NCBI GenBank assembly: GCA_025403435.1
Contig: CM046340.1
Location: forward strand, 26,477,710 to 26,541,709
Length of the DNA stretch: 64,000 nt
Source of the DNA: Artocarpus heterophyllus
Lineage: Eukaryota; Streptophyta; Magnoliopsida; Rosales; Moraceae
Direction of reading: 5' to 3'
The notes beneath the pieces were generated by a model. It saw nothing but the letters and a program-made list of their open reading frames with translations. It had not been told where the DNA came from and made no database searches. Below, in pieces: positions 22,755-34,334 of this stretch (positions within the stretch are counted from its first letter, which is position 1; every line of letters begins with the position of its first letter). Position numbers and translations under genes: made by a program.

Positions 22755-23850
22755 TTCTAGTCAAATTTCATACTTCTTAAATTTTGTATACAACTTATTT
22801 TCCTTAAGAACTTGCAACATAATTCTTATGTGTTCTTTGTGTTTTTCCTTTCTCCGAGAATAGATCGAAATATTATCAATAAACACAATGATAAATTTAT
22901 CAAGAAATTGTTTGAACACCCAATGCATCAATTCCATAAACGCAGTTAGGACATTAGTTAAACCAAAAAGCATTACTAAAAAATCATAATGCCATACCTT
23001 GTTCTAACTACGGCATCTACACATCTTCTCCTCTGATCTTCAATTGATAATATCCGCTCTACAAATTAATTTCTTAGAAAATAGAAGCACCTTGTAATTG
23101 ATCAAATAAATTATCTATCTTTGGAAGTGGATACTTATTTTTAATGGTCACCTAGTTTAACTCTATATAATCAATACATAACTACAATGCGTCCCCCTTT
23201 TTCTTCATAAATAATACAAGCACTCCTCGAGGAGAATAACTAAGGCATATAAAACTCTTATCAAGCAATTCTTACAGTTGTACCTTCAACTCCTTCAATT
23301 CTGTTAGTGCCATTTTTGGTGCTTTGGAAATAGGTGCAGTTTCTAGTACAAGATCAATTACAAACTCAATCTCTTAATCAGGTGGCAATCCTAATAAGTC
23401 ATTTGAAAACACTTCTAGAAACTCTCTTGAACAACATCTACATCTTTTGGCTTTAACTTATATTCCATTGAAGTGTCTATAACACTAGCCAAATAGTCAA
23501 CATAACCTTTTCCAAGCATCTTTTAAGCCTTCATTACAGTTGTATTTGGTAGAGAGCATCCTCCTGTGGCACCCTTAAATACAAACTTTTGTACTTCAGG
23601 TGGCTGAAAGATCACAGTTTTCTTGCTGCAATCAATTATGGCATGATATTTTGTCAACCAATCCATACCCAAAATGACTTCAAAATCAATCATATTCAAA
23701 ACCATGAGATTCGGATATAAAGTCTTATCACCAATATGAACCCAAGCAAGCCCTTAACATTTGATTCAATTCCATTTCTTCCCTGGACGGAATTATTTAA
23801 CTATTTCTTACTTCTAACAAATCCAGTGTAATGCTTAATTTCCTCACAAA
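22755..23850 (-). pseudogene. Gypsy protease and RT start (broken)
   Basis: Minus strand. Protease-like part: VILGMDWLTKYHAIIDC (23523-23705), the usual segment after the active site in gypsy proteases. RT: MLFGLTNV, then FIIVFIDNISIYS (22761-22973), where the catalytic FIDD of the family reads FIDN, so one metal-binding aspartate is lost. Other stops lie between. Reads on from gag at the right and is cut at 22750 by the solo LTR. Confidence 0.8.
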
Positions 23851-24953
23851 TTTACTTGATGCAAATGCATGAGTAGATCTTGAGTCTATCAATGCATTTG
23901 TAGCTATTCTAGAAATTAAAAAATTACTTGACTATGGAAGCATCTGCATTAGCTTGCTCCTCTGCCATTGCATATACCCTTCCTTGAACTTTATTTTGCA
24001 TCGTGGGGCAATCCTTTACCAAATTTCTTGGCTTCTTGAACTTGAAACATAAGTTACTACATTTATAACACTCTCTAAAATGATTTTTACTATCCTTAGC
24101 ACATAATGGCTTTTCAATTACATTAGCAGCTTGCTCAACCCTAGGTTACTTATTGTTTCCCTGTTGTGGTTTTTGTTCAGCCTTTTTCGATTGTATACGA
24201 TCCTTTGGAGTAAATCCTGGCCTCTTTTGTTGACGAAGCTTCTCAATGTCTTTCTTATCCTGATCACCATCAAAGCCTTGTCACCAACTCCCCAAACTTC
24301 ATTATAGAAGACATCCTCACATCCCTTCTAATTTCAAGATTAAGGACACTCAAGAAGTGGTCTATCTTCTCATTATTGTCTTTAGCAATATAAGGCATAT
24401 ATTTGCAACCGTCATCAAATTTTTGAACATAATCACACATTGACATTCCTCCTTGCTCCAGTTGAAAAAATCCTCTACTTGTAATGATCTATCATCTCTG
24501 ATGAAATATGTGTCATAGAAAATCTTCTCAAATTTATCCCATGTCAACTCATCCATATTCACACCAAGTATAGTTCCTTCTTACCAGGCTTTAACCCCTT
24601 TTAAAGCAATAAAAATGCACAAAGTACCTTTTTAGCATCACTAATCCTCATGTAATCAAATATGGCATCTAAGGATTTTTCATCCATTCCTTTGTAACTA
24701 ATGGATCAGAACCACCATCAAAGTCAGGATGCTCCATTTTTCTAAATTTCTCTTAAACAGATTACGAAGCATCCGGTTTAGGTGGAAATGGATAAGGTAG
24801 TTGATTCTGTTGGTTGTTCCTCTACAAATCCAACAATTATTCTATCTGTTCAACATGAATTCTAGTCTATTGTTAGATTAGATTTGTCAAATTATCTAGT
24901 AAATCATGATTACCCTCCTAATCATCATTCCTTGTCTTCCTTTTTGGTGCCAT
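23851..24953 (-). pseudogene. Gypsy gag (broken)
   Basis: Starts at an ATG on the minus strand (complement of 24951-24953) with MAPKRKTRNDD followed by a stop. It includes a capsid segment LTWDKFEKIFYDTYF (24362-24562; the family usually has a similar W..F...F..KYF) and a zinc-knuckle remnant CYKCSNLC ending in DCP near 24000-24070. Stops and frameshifts prevent a continuous Gag. Confidence 0.75.
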
Positions 24954-25086
24954 ATCTTCTTGTATAATGCCTATTCTTAATGCTTTAACTAGCCAATAAC
25001 AAAGACAATTATAATTAACAAAATCAGAAAAACAACATATAACAAAGACAAGAGATACCAATGTTTAACCAAGTTTCCCAACCTTA

Positions 25087-26374
25087 TCAATAAATAGTTA
25101 ATGTATTATTTATATACCAATGTTGTCCTCTTTATGTTCATTTCTGTTGAATATATGATAAGCAAATAAAAGTCTAAGACTTTTGGTCTAAACCCTTAAG
25201 AATCGTGTATATAATGGAGAAATTATGTAGAGACATGAATCTTAAAGGTGATGGTATGATCCACGATTGGGGGAATAAAGTTGGACGCTTTATTCAAGCT
25301 AAGATTGTTATGTTGTCAACATCCCTAACGAGAGATGGCTTGTCTTGGTCATCTGAGTGGGACTCCATGAGTAGAAACATTGGTACATTGTCATAAGTGA
25401 CGATGTATTAGATCGGGACAAAAAGTTGAATTGATTTGGTTAATAATTTTGTTTGTTCAAAGCAATTCACTTTAGACAAGCATATGTGTTATGTCTTAAT
25501 CCTGAAATGACTAATGGGCCCATATTCTTTACTTATGTCTTTTGATATACCAAAGAGCGACATCTTGATTTAATGATGGTATGTATATCGGTATATTGGA
25601 GGCATGACCCTTGATTCACGTAGAATCGTTATTCATAGATATGGAATCCATAGCTTTTTTTATAGAGTTAATAATATTCTCTTATATGCATTATCCTATA
25701 ATTGGAAGATCAAAGTGCTCCATCATTTGAATACATAAATATAACCGAATAGTATACTGTCTATGGCTAGTAAGTATTCTGATGGCGTGATAATGGAACG
25801 TAAGATAAAAATAACCAGGAAGGCAAAACAAAATTTATCCTTAAGCCAATTATAAATATCTTATAGGGATATGACACATTATGATATGTCATCGATGGTT
25901 AACTTATTAGAGCTTTATAATTTTATATAGTTCGAGAATGCAACTCTAAGCTTTTAGTGGAATAGTGTTAGAGTTAATAATTATAAAATATGTATCTGGA
26001 TATTGTATTTTATAATGATAGGAGCTTAATCTATATATGTCCATTAGGTCCCCTTCGCTAGCTCATAATAATCTTGTAACGATATAGCGTGTTTTTCCTA
26101 CATATTGGTGACTTATGTTAAATTATTAGATTGGCTAAAGTTTGAGTTAATTAGATTTAATAATTCATGTTAGTTTATCGGCTGAATTAATTTTGTGAAT
26201 TAATTCAAGATAAACATGTTAAATTATTTGGATAATGGGTTTATCTGTATATGACTATTTTAATTAGAAAACTTTCTTATTGGTTATCTGAATTAAAAAT
26301 TAAGGCTCTATAAAAGATACTCAGATCAAATAAGATAGGATTTATCTAATTGGTTGAGATTGGATTAATTAGAT
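25087..26374 (+). mobile_element. Copia solo LTR (+), left part
   Basis: Same LTR family as C4 but lacking about the first 60 bases; starts near TCAATAAATAG and matches the LTR sequence through TATGTTCATTTCTGTTGAATATATG. It is interrupted at 26375 by an inverted LTR whose target duplication TAGAT is 26370-26374, and resumes at 39252. It sits in the leader of the gypsy element, between gag and the PBS. Confidence 0.8.
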
Positions 26375-27600
26375 TGTTGGAAAAATAGTACGCAACGGAA
26401 TTTTAAAATTTTTATATCAGAGTATTTTCTAAAACACAAGTTTGACACGCTATATGCATAAATTAACCAGATATTACTAATCTCGTAAATGCAGAAAAGC
26501 TCCAGCAATCAGTGAAGAGATATGCGTTCTAGAAGGACATCAATCAAATGGCCTTCTTTGCTATTCTCTATCCACGATTGGTGTGTGTGTAGGCACACTC
26601 ATATAGCTCTTCCACCAAGTAGCTCTCCTTCCAACCAATTGAGAAAAACCCAAAGCTATAGTTTGTGATTTATGAACAACAGCTTTCCAGGGAGTTTTAG
26701 AGCTCACCAACAGAGTCTCACTCTAGATTTCTTAATTGATCTAAATAACAATGAGTCTCACTCCCTTTTATATAGAGGTTGGACCTAAGAGCTAGTCCTT
26801 ATCAGATAAGGACTTGAAAATTCAAATCAAAATCAAATCCATATCAATATATAATAAAATCCATGTGAAAACGCGTGATTTATTTAACGCTCAGTTGGCA
26901 GGCCAAACTACCAAATCGGCCTGCCGAACTTGCCCCATCAACAAGCTAAACTTAAAGATTGGCTCGTCGAATTTTCGATAAATGATCCCTGTGAATCTTT
27001 ATTTCCCACCCAAGATTATTAAGATAAAGCCTAAGTTTTAATTCAAATAATGCAATAGAGAAGTTATCTAATTAAAATAGTCATATCTGGATAATCTCTA
27101 GGAAAATAAATATTCTTGATAATTCAACAAGTTTATCTTGAATTAATTTATTCAAAATTAATTCAACCGATAAACAATCATGAATTATCTAATCCCAATA
27201 ATTCAACAAGTTTATCTTGAATTAATTTTCAAAAAATTAATTCACTCGATAAACAGATAATTTGACATAAGTTACAATTATTGGAAAAACGCGCTATATC
27301 ATTATAGGATTTTTATGAGCTACAAAAAGGGACCTAATGGACCTATATAGTTCAAGCTCCCGATAATTATAAAACTCAATATCCCAGATGTACATTTCAA
27401 AATTATCAGCTCTAATGTTATTCCACTAAAAGCTTAGAGCTGCACTCTCGAACTGTATAGAATTACAAAACCGTATACCTAAGTCTCCATGACATAGCAT
27501 AATGCATTGCATCCCTATAGGATTATCCATAATCGGCTTAAGGACAAGTTTTGTCTTACCTTCTCAATTATTTTTATCTTACGTTCTATTATCTCACCAT
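26375..27600 (-). mobile_element. Copia solo LTR (-), left part
   Basis: Begins TGTTGGAAAAATAG (the complement of the LTR end) after TAGAT. Continues in register with the LTRs of C2 up to TTATCTCACCAT, where the 1.15-kb segment with 514-bp repeats is inserted. Resumes at about 38488 and ends at 39251 with TCTAATA (terminal CA changed), followed by the second TAGAT. Carries two GGCC motifs of opposite polarity at 26890-26935. Confidence 0.85.
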
Positions 27601-28326
27601 CGGTGTTGATGCTTACTGGAGTTCGGTGGCAGATCAACACCACGTGTGGCTGTGCATGGTGGACTACTCTTCCCTGTTCAGCTCTGCCTGATCGGGTGGA
27701 CTTGCAACAAGAGCAGGGACACTTCAAAGGCAAGAAAAAGACCAGTCAGTCATTGGACAAGGGTTCTCCAATGCTCAAGGCAAGGGTTGCTTGGTAGAAA
27801 ACATGAACTTGTTACGTAGGAAGGAGCATGCATGTTGGATGCAATAAATGCACCCTATTTATAAGTGGCCACTTAGACTGGGTGTTAGGTGGGTTTTACT
27901 CACAACCCGTGTGTCACATCAAGGTATATCAGATAGCAGAGGACAAGTGTCATGCCCTTTACTAGTGGATTGTTTCCTATCCAAAGGTGAGTTGTCTGCC
28001 ATTTGTCGGCCAGTGATGGCGAGTAACAGCCCACTTACAAGTGAAAAGAATCCGACCAGAGCTGGTGTTTGACCCAAGGAGGCGACCAGTTTTGGTGTTT
28101 CCCGAAGGACCCTGAAAAGCACCTCTTTACGAGAGTTCGGCGGTGGATCAACACCACGTGTGGCTGTGCATGGTGGTATGCTCTTCCTTGTTTGGCTTTG
28201 CCTAATCGAGTGGACCCACAACAAGAGGAGGGACACTTCAGAGACAAGAAAAAGACCAGTCAGTCAATAGACAAGGGCTCTCCAATGCTCAAGGCAAGGG
28301 TTGCTCGGCAGAGAACATGAACTTGT
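27601..28326. repeat. 514-bp tandem repeat segment, part 1
   Basis: The unit starting GAGTTCGG at 27619 recurs at 28133, exactly 514 bases later, with about 90% likeness by eye (GATCAACACCACGTGTGGCTG in both). It has no likeness to the surrounding LTR and is GC-richer than its surroundings. Each unit contains CATGCATG and, in the first, TTTATAAGTGG. The second unit is split by C2 (target CTTGT at 28322-28326) and continues at 38057. No transposon family recognised. Confidence 0.75.
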
Positions 28327-30370
28327 TGTTGGAAAAATAGGTGAGAGGTGCGGAGCAAAAATTAAAAAAAATTTTAACATCAGAGTATTTTTCCAAAACA
28401 CAAGTTTGAAATGCTTTATGTATAAATTAAACAGATCTTACTAACCTCTATGTGCGGAAGAACCTCTGCGATTCATGAACAGAAGTAACGTTCCAGAAGA
28501 GCCTCAACCAACTGGTCTTCTTTGCTATTCTCTATCCACGACCGGAGTGAGTGTGGGCTCACATGTACTGCTCTTCCACCGGTGACTCTCCTTCCAACCA
28601 ATCAAGAGAACCCAAAGCTAGTGTTCGTTATTTGTGAACAAAAGCTCTCAGGGAGTTTTCAGATGCTCACCAAAAGAGTATCACTCTTAATCTCTCAATT
28701 GATCTAAGTAAATCACGAGACTCATTCCTTTTTTATAGCGATTGGTCCAGGGGTCAGTCCTTATCAGATTAGGTCTCAAAAACTCGAAACAGAATCAAGT
28801 GTAGATCAATACTTGATAAGATCCGCATGAAAACGTGTAATCTTATCTCTCACTGATCAGCAGGCCAAACAGCCTGATCGGCAGGCCAAACAGGCCCCAT
28901 CGGCAGGCCGAACACGTAGATCGGTTGGCCGAACTGCCGCATAAATATCTCCGTGAATCTTTTATTTTCCACCTGAGATTGTATAGGACAAAGTCTCAGT
29001 TTTGATTCAAATAACCCAATAGAAAAGTTATCTGATCAAAACAAACTTTATCAAGATAATCTCTAAGAAAATAAATCAATTCACAATAATTCTAGAAGTT
29101 TATCTTGATTTAATGTATCCAATTAAATCAATCGATAAACAGACAAGAATTATCCGATCTCAATGATTCAACAAGTTTATCTTAAATTAATTTTATTACA
29201 AAATTAATTTATCCAATAAACAGACATGAATTATTTAATTCTTTCAAATTTTAGACCAATCTGATAAATCCGACATAAGTCACCAATTATTAAAAAAGCA
29301 CGCCGTATCATTACCGGATTTTGTGAGCTAGCAAAGGGGACCAAAATGGACCTATAAAGTTCAAGCTCATGATAATTATGAAACCCAATATCCCAAATAT
29401 ACATTTCACAATTATCAACTCCAACACTACTCCACTAAAAGCTTGGAGCTGCACTCTCAAACTTTATAGAATTACGAAGCCCGTAAAGCTAAGTCTCCAT
29501 GACATATCAAAGTGTATCGTATCCCCATATGAAAATCCATAATCGGCTTAAGGACAAGTTCTGTCTTACCTTCCCGACTATTTTTATCTTACGTTCCATT
29601 ATCTCACCATTAGAAAACTTACCATCCAAAGACAGTATACCATTCAGTTACACCTATGTATCCAAATGGTTGAGCGCTCTACTTTTTCAATTACAGGATA
29701 ACGCATATAAGAGGATATCATTACTCCTAAAGAGGAGCTATAGATTCCATATCTATGAATAACAAGTCTACGCTATCAAGAGTCATGCCTCCAACGTACT
29801 AGCATGCATACCACTATTGAGATGTGGAAGTCACCCTTTGGTACATCAAAAGACACAAGTCGAGACAACGGGCCCACTTTTCATCTCAGGATTAAGATAC
29901 AATACAAATGATTGTCTAAAGTGAATCGATTTGCCGAGATAGATTTATTAATCCAAATCAATTAACTTTATGTCCTGATCTAACACATCGTCACCTATGA
30001 CAACGTGCTAATGTTTCTATTCACGGAGTCCAACTCCGATGGTCAAGACAAACCATCTCCTTAAAGGGATATAGACAACATAACAATCTTTACATGAATA
30101 AAGCGCCCAACTTTATTCCCTCGATTGCAGATCATATGTTTTAGACCGTCACCTTAAGAATCGTGTCCTTCGCATAATCAGTCCATCATATGCCCAATTC
30201 TTAAGGTTTAGACTGACAGTCTCAGACTACTGTTTGCTTATCATACATTCAACAAATATGAACGTAAAGAGGACAATATTTGGTATATATAAATGAATAA
30301 ATTCTTTATTGATAAAAATGTCTCCAAAAACGTATTACATTTTTACTCCTTAGAGCATACATGTCTAACA
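28327..30370 (-). mobile_element. 3' LTR of C2
   Basis: TGTTGGAAAAATAG...CATGTCTAACA on the + strand (TGTTAGACATG...CCAACA on the element strand). It carries four GGCC motifs at 28855-28945 and is bordered inside by the PPT-like complement of CTCCCACTTG (30372-30381). Confidence 0.93.
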
Positions 30371-30384
30371 ATCTCCCACTTGCA

Positions 30385-31295
30385 CTAAGTGAGTAAATAC
30401 TGCAAATTTCGCATCCCCATAGCTTCCACATGTTTCTCGAAGACTCTCCCTGTAAGTGTCTTCATAAATGGATCAGCTAAATTGTCCTCTGACGCTTGCA
30501 CACCGTGACATGCCCACCCTCAACGAAGTCCTTTATCACGTGATACTTTCGATCAATATGTTTACTCTTCTTGTGAAATCTTGGTTCCTTAGCATTAGCT
30601 ACCGCCGTATTGTTATCATAGTACAGTGATACCGCCTTATTCATACCAGGAACTATCTCAAGATCCCCATGGAACTTGCGGAGCCACACTACTTCTTTCG
30701 AAGCATCACTAGCCACCACATACTCAGCCTCCATCGTTGAATCTGAAGTGCAATCTTGCTTCGCACTTCTCTAACTGATGGCACCACCGCCTAGAGTAAA
30801 CACAAACCTAGAAGTCAATTTCTTAGAATCCAAACAAGATTGAAAATCCGAGTCAGTGTATCCTAGAGGAGTCAAGTCCTCACCCGAATACACAAACATA
30901 TACCCTCGAGTCCTTCTCAGGTACTTGAAAATATGCTTTACCGCAACCCAATGGTTTGGTCCTGGATCCGCCTGAAATCAACTTACAATCCCGACCGCAT
31001 AGCTAATATCCGGTCGTGTGCAAAGCATGGCATACATGAGACTACCCACTACAGAAGCATAAGGCACCTTCTTCATGTATTCTCTTTCTTCATAAGACTT
31101 TGGAGAGCCTTTCTTAGAAAGAGTAATTCCAGACCTAGATGGTTGCCCACCTTTCTTAGAATCCTGTATTGCAAACCTCCTGAGAATTTTATCTATGTAG
31201 CCAGCTTGTGACAAAGCTATCATTTTGTTCTTCCTATCCCGAAAGATCTGGATACCAAGAACAAAATTAGCCTCACCCAAGTCCTTCATGTCAAA
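30385..31295 (-). pseudogene. C2 RT connection and RNase H
   Basis: Minus strand. KDLGEANFVLGIQIFRDR follows the RT core (30978-31289), then the RNase H domain with MEAEYVVASDASKEVVWLRK and KHIDRKYHVIKDFVEG (30477-30734). The polyprotein ends in LQYLLT and a TAG at 30385-30387, a few bases before the PPT. A stop (complement of TTA near 31290) separates it from RT, and a frame change lies near 30490 and between the two ORFs. Confidence 0.9.
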
Positions 31296-31910
31296 TTACT
31301 TGGTCAACCATAATTTGACCGATGACAATGCCCCAACGTCATTGCCTATTAGCAGAATGTCATCTACATAGAGTAGTAGAAAAACCACCTTCTCATTCTT
31401 TATGTGTTTATAAACACATGGTTCATTTACATTTTGTGAGAACCCATAAGTCTTGATCACCTGATCAAATCTTATGTTCCAAGAATGGGAAGTCTGCTTA
31501 AGTCCATAAATTGACTTTAGCAGCTTACAAACCTTACCCTCTTGACCCGCGACCTTGAACCCATCTGGTTGTTCCATATAAATGGACTCATCAAGATAGC
31601 CATTTAGAAAAGCCGTCTTGACATCCATATGCCAAATCTCGTAGTCGAGAGCGGTAGCTATAGACAAGAGAATCCGGATGGACTTAAGCATGGCTACAAG
31701 CGAAAAGGTTTCCTCATAATCGATTCCTTCCTTTTGCGTATAACCCTTAGCTACCAGTCTAGCCTTAAAGGTTTCAACCTTTTCATCCACTCCTCTTTCC
31801 CTCTTGTAGATCCATTTACACCCTATGGGTTTTACCCCTTTGGGAAGATCCACAAGCTCCCAGACTCAATTAGTCTCCATAGACTTCATCTCAATGTTCA
31901 TGGCCTCTGT
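31296..31910 (-). pseudogene. C2 reverse transcriptase
   Basis: Minus strand. [19 protein letters not shown] at the start, [34 protein letters not shown] and the catalytic [13 protein letters not shown] are all present, so the RT active site (YVDD) is intact. The core frame (31296-31853) is open for 185 codons. Between it and integrase there are two stops: TGA near 31865 and the TAG at 31911-31913 shared with C1. Confidence 0.93.
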
Positions 31911-33491
31911 CTAGAGTTTTGAATCAACATCCTCCATAGCCTTTGCATAAGTATAAGGATCCCTGTCATGTTCATCCGGTTCAGCCAAGAAGACTTCCCC
32001 ATTGAACATATACCTCTCAGGTTGACGCCCGATCCTCCCACTACGCCGAAGCCCCTGAGGTTGTTGTTCAGGATCGTTTGGTTTTTCTACACCGATCGGA
32101 ATGGTTTCGTTTGGAACCTCCGGAGTGAACGAATCACCCCTTAACTCCTCAAGCACCACTTTGCTTCTAGGTTTAAAGTCGTCCATGTAACTTTCCTCAA
32201 GGAAAGTTGCATTAGTTGAAACCACGACTTTATTTTCCTTTGGGTTATAAAAATAACCCCCTTTAGTCCCTTTTGGATATCCTACAAACACCCAAACTTC
32301 TGAACGTGCTTCCAACTTATTCGGATCCTTAAACAGGACATGAACCAGACATCCCCATATATGAATATGGTTTAAGGATGTCTTCCTTCTTGTCCACAAC
32401 TCATGAGGAGTTTTAGGGACCGATTTTGAAGGCACATTGTTCAAAAGATAACATTCGCTTTGTAGTGCATATCCCCAAAATGATAAAGGCAATGATGAAT
32501 AACTCATCATGGACCTAATCATGTCCAACAAAGTTCTATTTCTTCTCTCCGCTACGCCATTCTGCTGCGGAGTGCCTGGCACAGTCAAATGGGATAAAAT
32601 CCCATTCTCGAACAAGTGTCCCAAGAACTCATCAGAAAGGTATTCTCCACCTCGATCAGATCGAAGTGCCTTTATGGGTCTACCCAATTGCTTTTCCACT
32701 TCAGCCCGAAACTCCTTGAACTTGTCAAAAGTTTCGCTTTTGTGGTGCATCAGGTACACATACCCATATCTTGAGTAATCGTCAAAAAAAGTGACGAAGT
32801 ACTCATACCTTCCTCGTGCCCGGATGTTCATCGGTCCGCAAACATCACTATGCACAAGTTCTAGAACCCCTTCGGCCCTATTGCCCTTAGACCCGTATGG
32901 TCTTTTGGTCATTTTACCCTCCAAACAAGATTCACATTGAGGTATAGATTCCATCTTTAAGTGACTTAAAGGTCCATCCCTTACCAACCTTTGAATCCTA
33001 TTCAGGTTAATGTGACCAAGGCACAAATGCCAAAGATAAGTCTTATTAGAGTGAGAAGTTTTAAGTCTTTTAGAGTTATTATCATTCATCTCAGCATTAA
33101 GCAATAAGTCCATCTTAGGTTTGATAAAATATTGATTATTTTGCATCCATCCAGAACAGATAAAAGATTTGTTTTTACGAATCACCACTTTTTCATTAAA
33201 AGATATCATGTAGGAGTCTTTAAATAAAGAAGATACATAAATTAAATTCCTTTTAAATTTAGGAACATAAAAACAATCTTGCAAAATTAAATTCGTATAA
33301 TTATCAAAGTAAATATGGACATCTCCCACTGCTTCCGCTGAGACCAAGGATCCATCGCCCATCCGAAGCGTGAAGTCTTCACGTAGCAGACTTCTCGTTT
33401 CTTTGAATCCCTAGAGAGAAACACAAACATGATTAGTTGCACCAGAATCTATGACCCAAATGTCACTGGATTCCTTAACCAAACAAGTTTC
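31911..33491 (-). pseudogene. C2 protease and integrase
   Basis: Minus strand. The protease active site reads VIDSGATNHVC (near 33450), followed by a TAG. From 33362 the frame is open for 483 codons: GAG-pre-integrase with the H-C zinc module ([17 protein letters not shown]), the integrase core with [29 protein letters not shown] and [13 protein letters not shown] (the D-D-E residues are all in place), then [16 protein letters not shown] and a C-terminal [13 protein letters not shown]. This is the best-preserved domain in the window. The protein would be cut from the RT by the TAG at 31911. Confidence 0.93.
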
Positions 33492-34334
33492 TCAATACAG
33501 AAGATCACACCTACCTCCTTTGGAAAGGAAGTCCTTACAATGCTTCTTAATATGCCCGACCTTTCCATAGAAGAAGCACTTAAGCTTCTTTGGGTTCTTC
33601 TTCTTCTTTTTCTCACTCTTGGTGTTAGCAGGAACAGAAGACTTCCCATTCTTTGCTCGTTGCTTCTTTCCGTTCCTAGAGTTAGAATTGGAACCAGAAG
33701 CAGCTACCATGTTGGCCTCACCACCCGCAGGAGACTCCCTGATTAGCAGTTCAAACTCCTGTAACTGTTTCATCAGTTCTGTCAAGGTCATATCCCGTCT
33801 ATTGCTTAAGTTAAAAGTAGCTCTAAACAGAATAAATTCCTTAGACAGAGTCTCAAAGACCATAGTCATCTGAGTTTCAGCATCGATGTCGGCTCTATTG
33901 GTTTGAGCCTCAGCGAGGTAACCCATGACCAACATCATGTGCTCCTTTACAGATGTCCCCGGTCTCTGTCTATAGTTTAAGAGTTTCCAAAGCGCCCCTT
34001 GCCTCTTTGTTATGGCCTGGCCTCCAAACATGTCCTCAAGATTATCCAAGATTTGTTTCATAGTCTCATAATCTTGATGTTGAGCCTGCAGCACATTATT
34101 CATGCTGGCCATAACATAACAGCGGGCTTGATCATTAGCATCTTTCCAGCGCTCATACGCTTGGAATTGCTCATTAGATGATTCTCCCATAGGCTTGGGA
34201 GGACAAGGAGTTGTCAGAACATATTTCAGTTTCTCAAAGGACAGGACGATATCTAGGTTTCGTTTCCAATTATTGTAATTCTCACCAGTTAATAGGTTTT
34301 TGTCAAGTATCAATGATAAAGCGTTTTTAGACAT
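33492..34334 (-). pseudogene. C2 gag
   Basis: Minus strand. Start ATG (complement of 34332-34334) giving MSKNALSLILDKNLLTGENY; the upstream in-frame ATG is in leader sequence and C6 begins at the same MSKNALS, so I prefer this start. Gag (UBN2-type) with NYNNWKRNLDIVL, then NEQFQAYERWKDANDQARCY and LLNYRQRPGTSVKEHMMLV. A lysine-rich segment precedes a zinc knuckle CFFYGKVGHIKKHC: the usual second cysteine is tyrosine, so metal binding is probably lost. The frame ends at a stop after GGRCDLLY where C4 reads on, so the break is private to C2. Confidence 0.9.

Noticed and set aside
25040..25062. GAGATACCAATG near 25050 as a PBS
   Set aside because: The gypsy PBS is better placed at 39861, next to a recognisable LTR; this is leader sequence with a partial chance match.
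27515..28320. Several 60-105 codon ORFs on both strands in the 514-bp repeats
   Set aside because: They overlap in many frames, differ between the two repeat copies by frameshift, and show no known domain. They are by-products of GC-richer sequence.
32509..32778. ORF on the + strand opposite C2 integrase
   Set aside because: Antisense shadow of the well-supported integrase frame.
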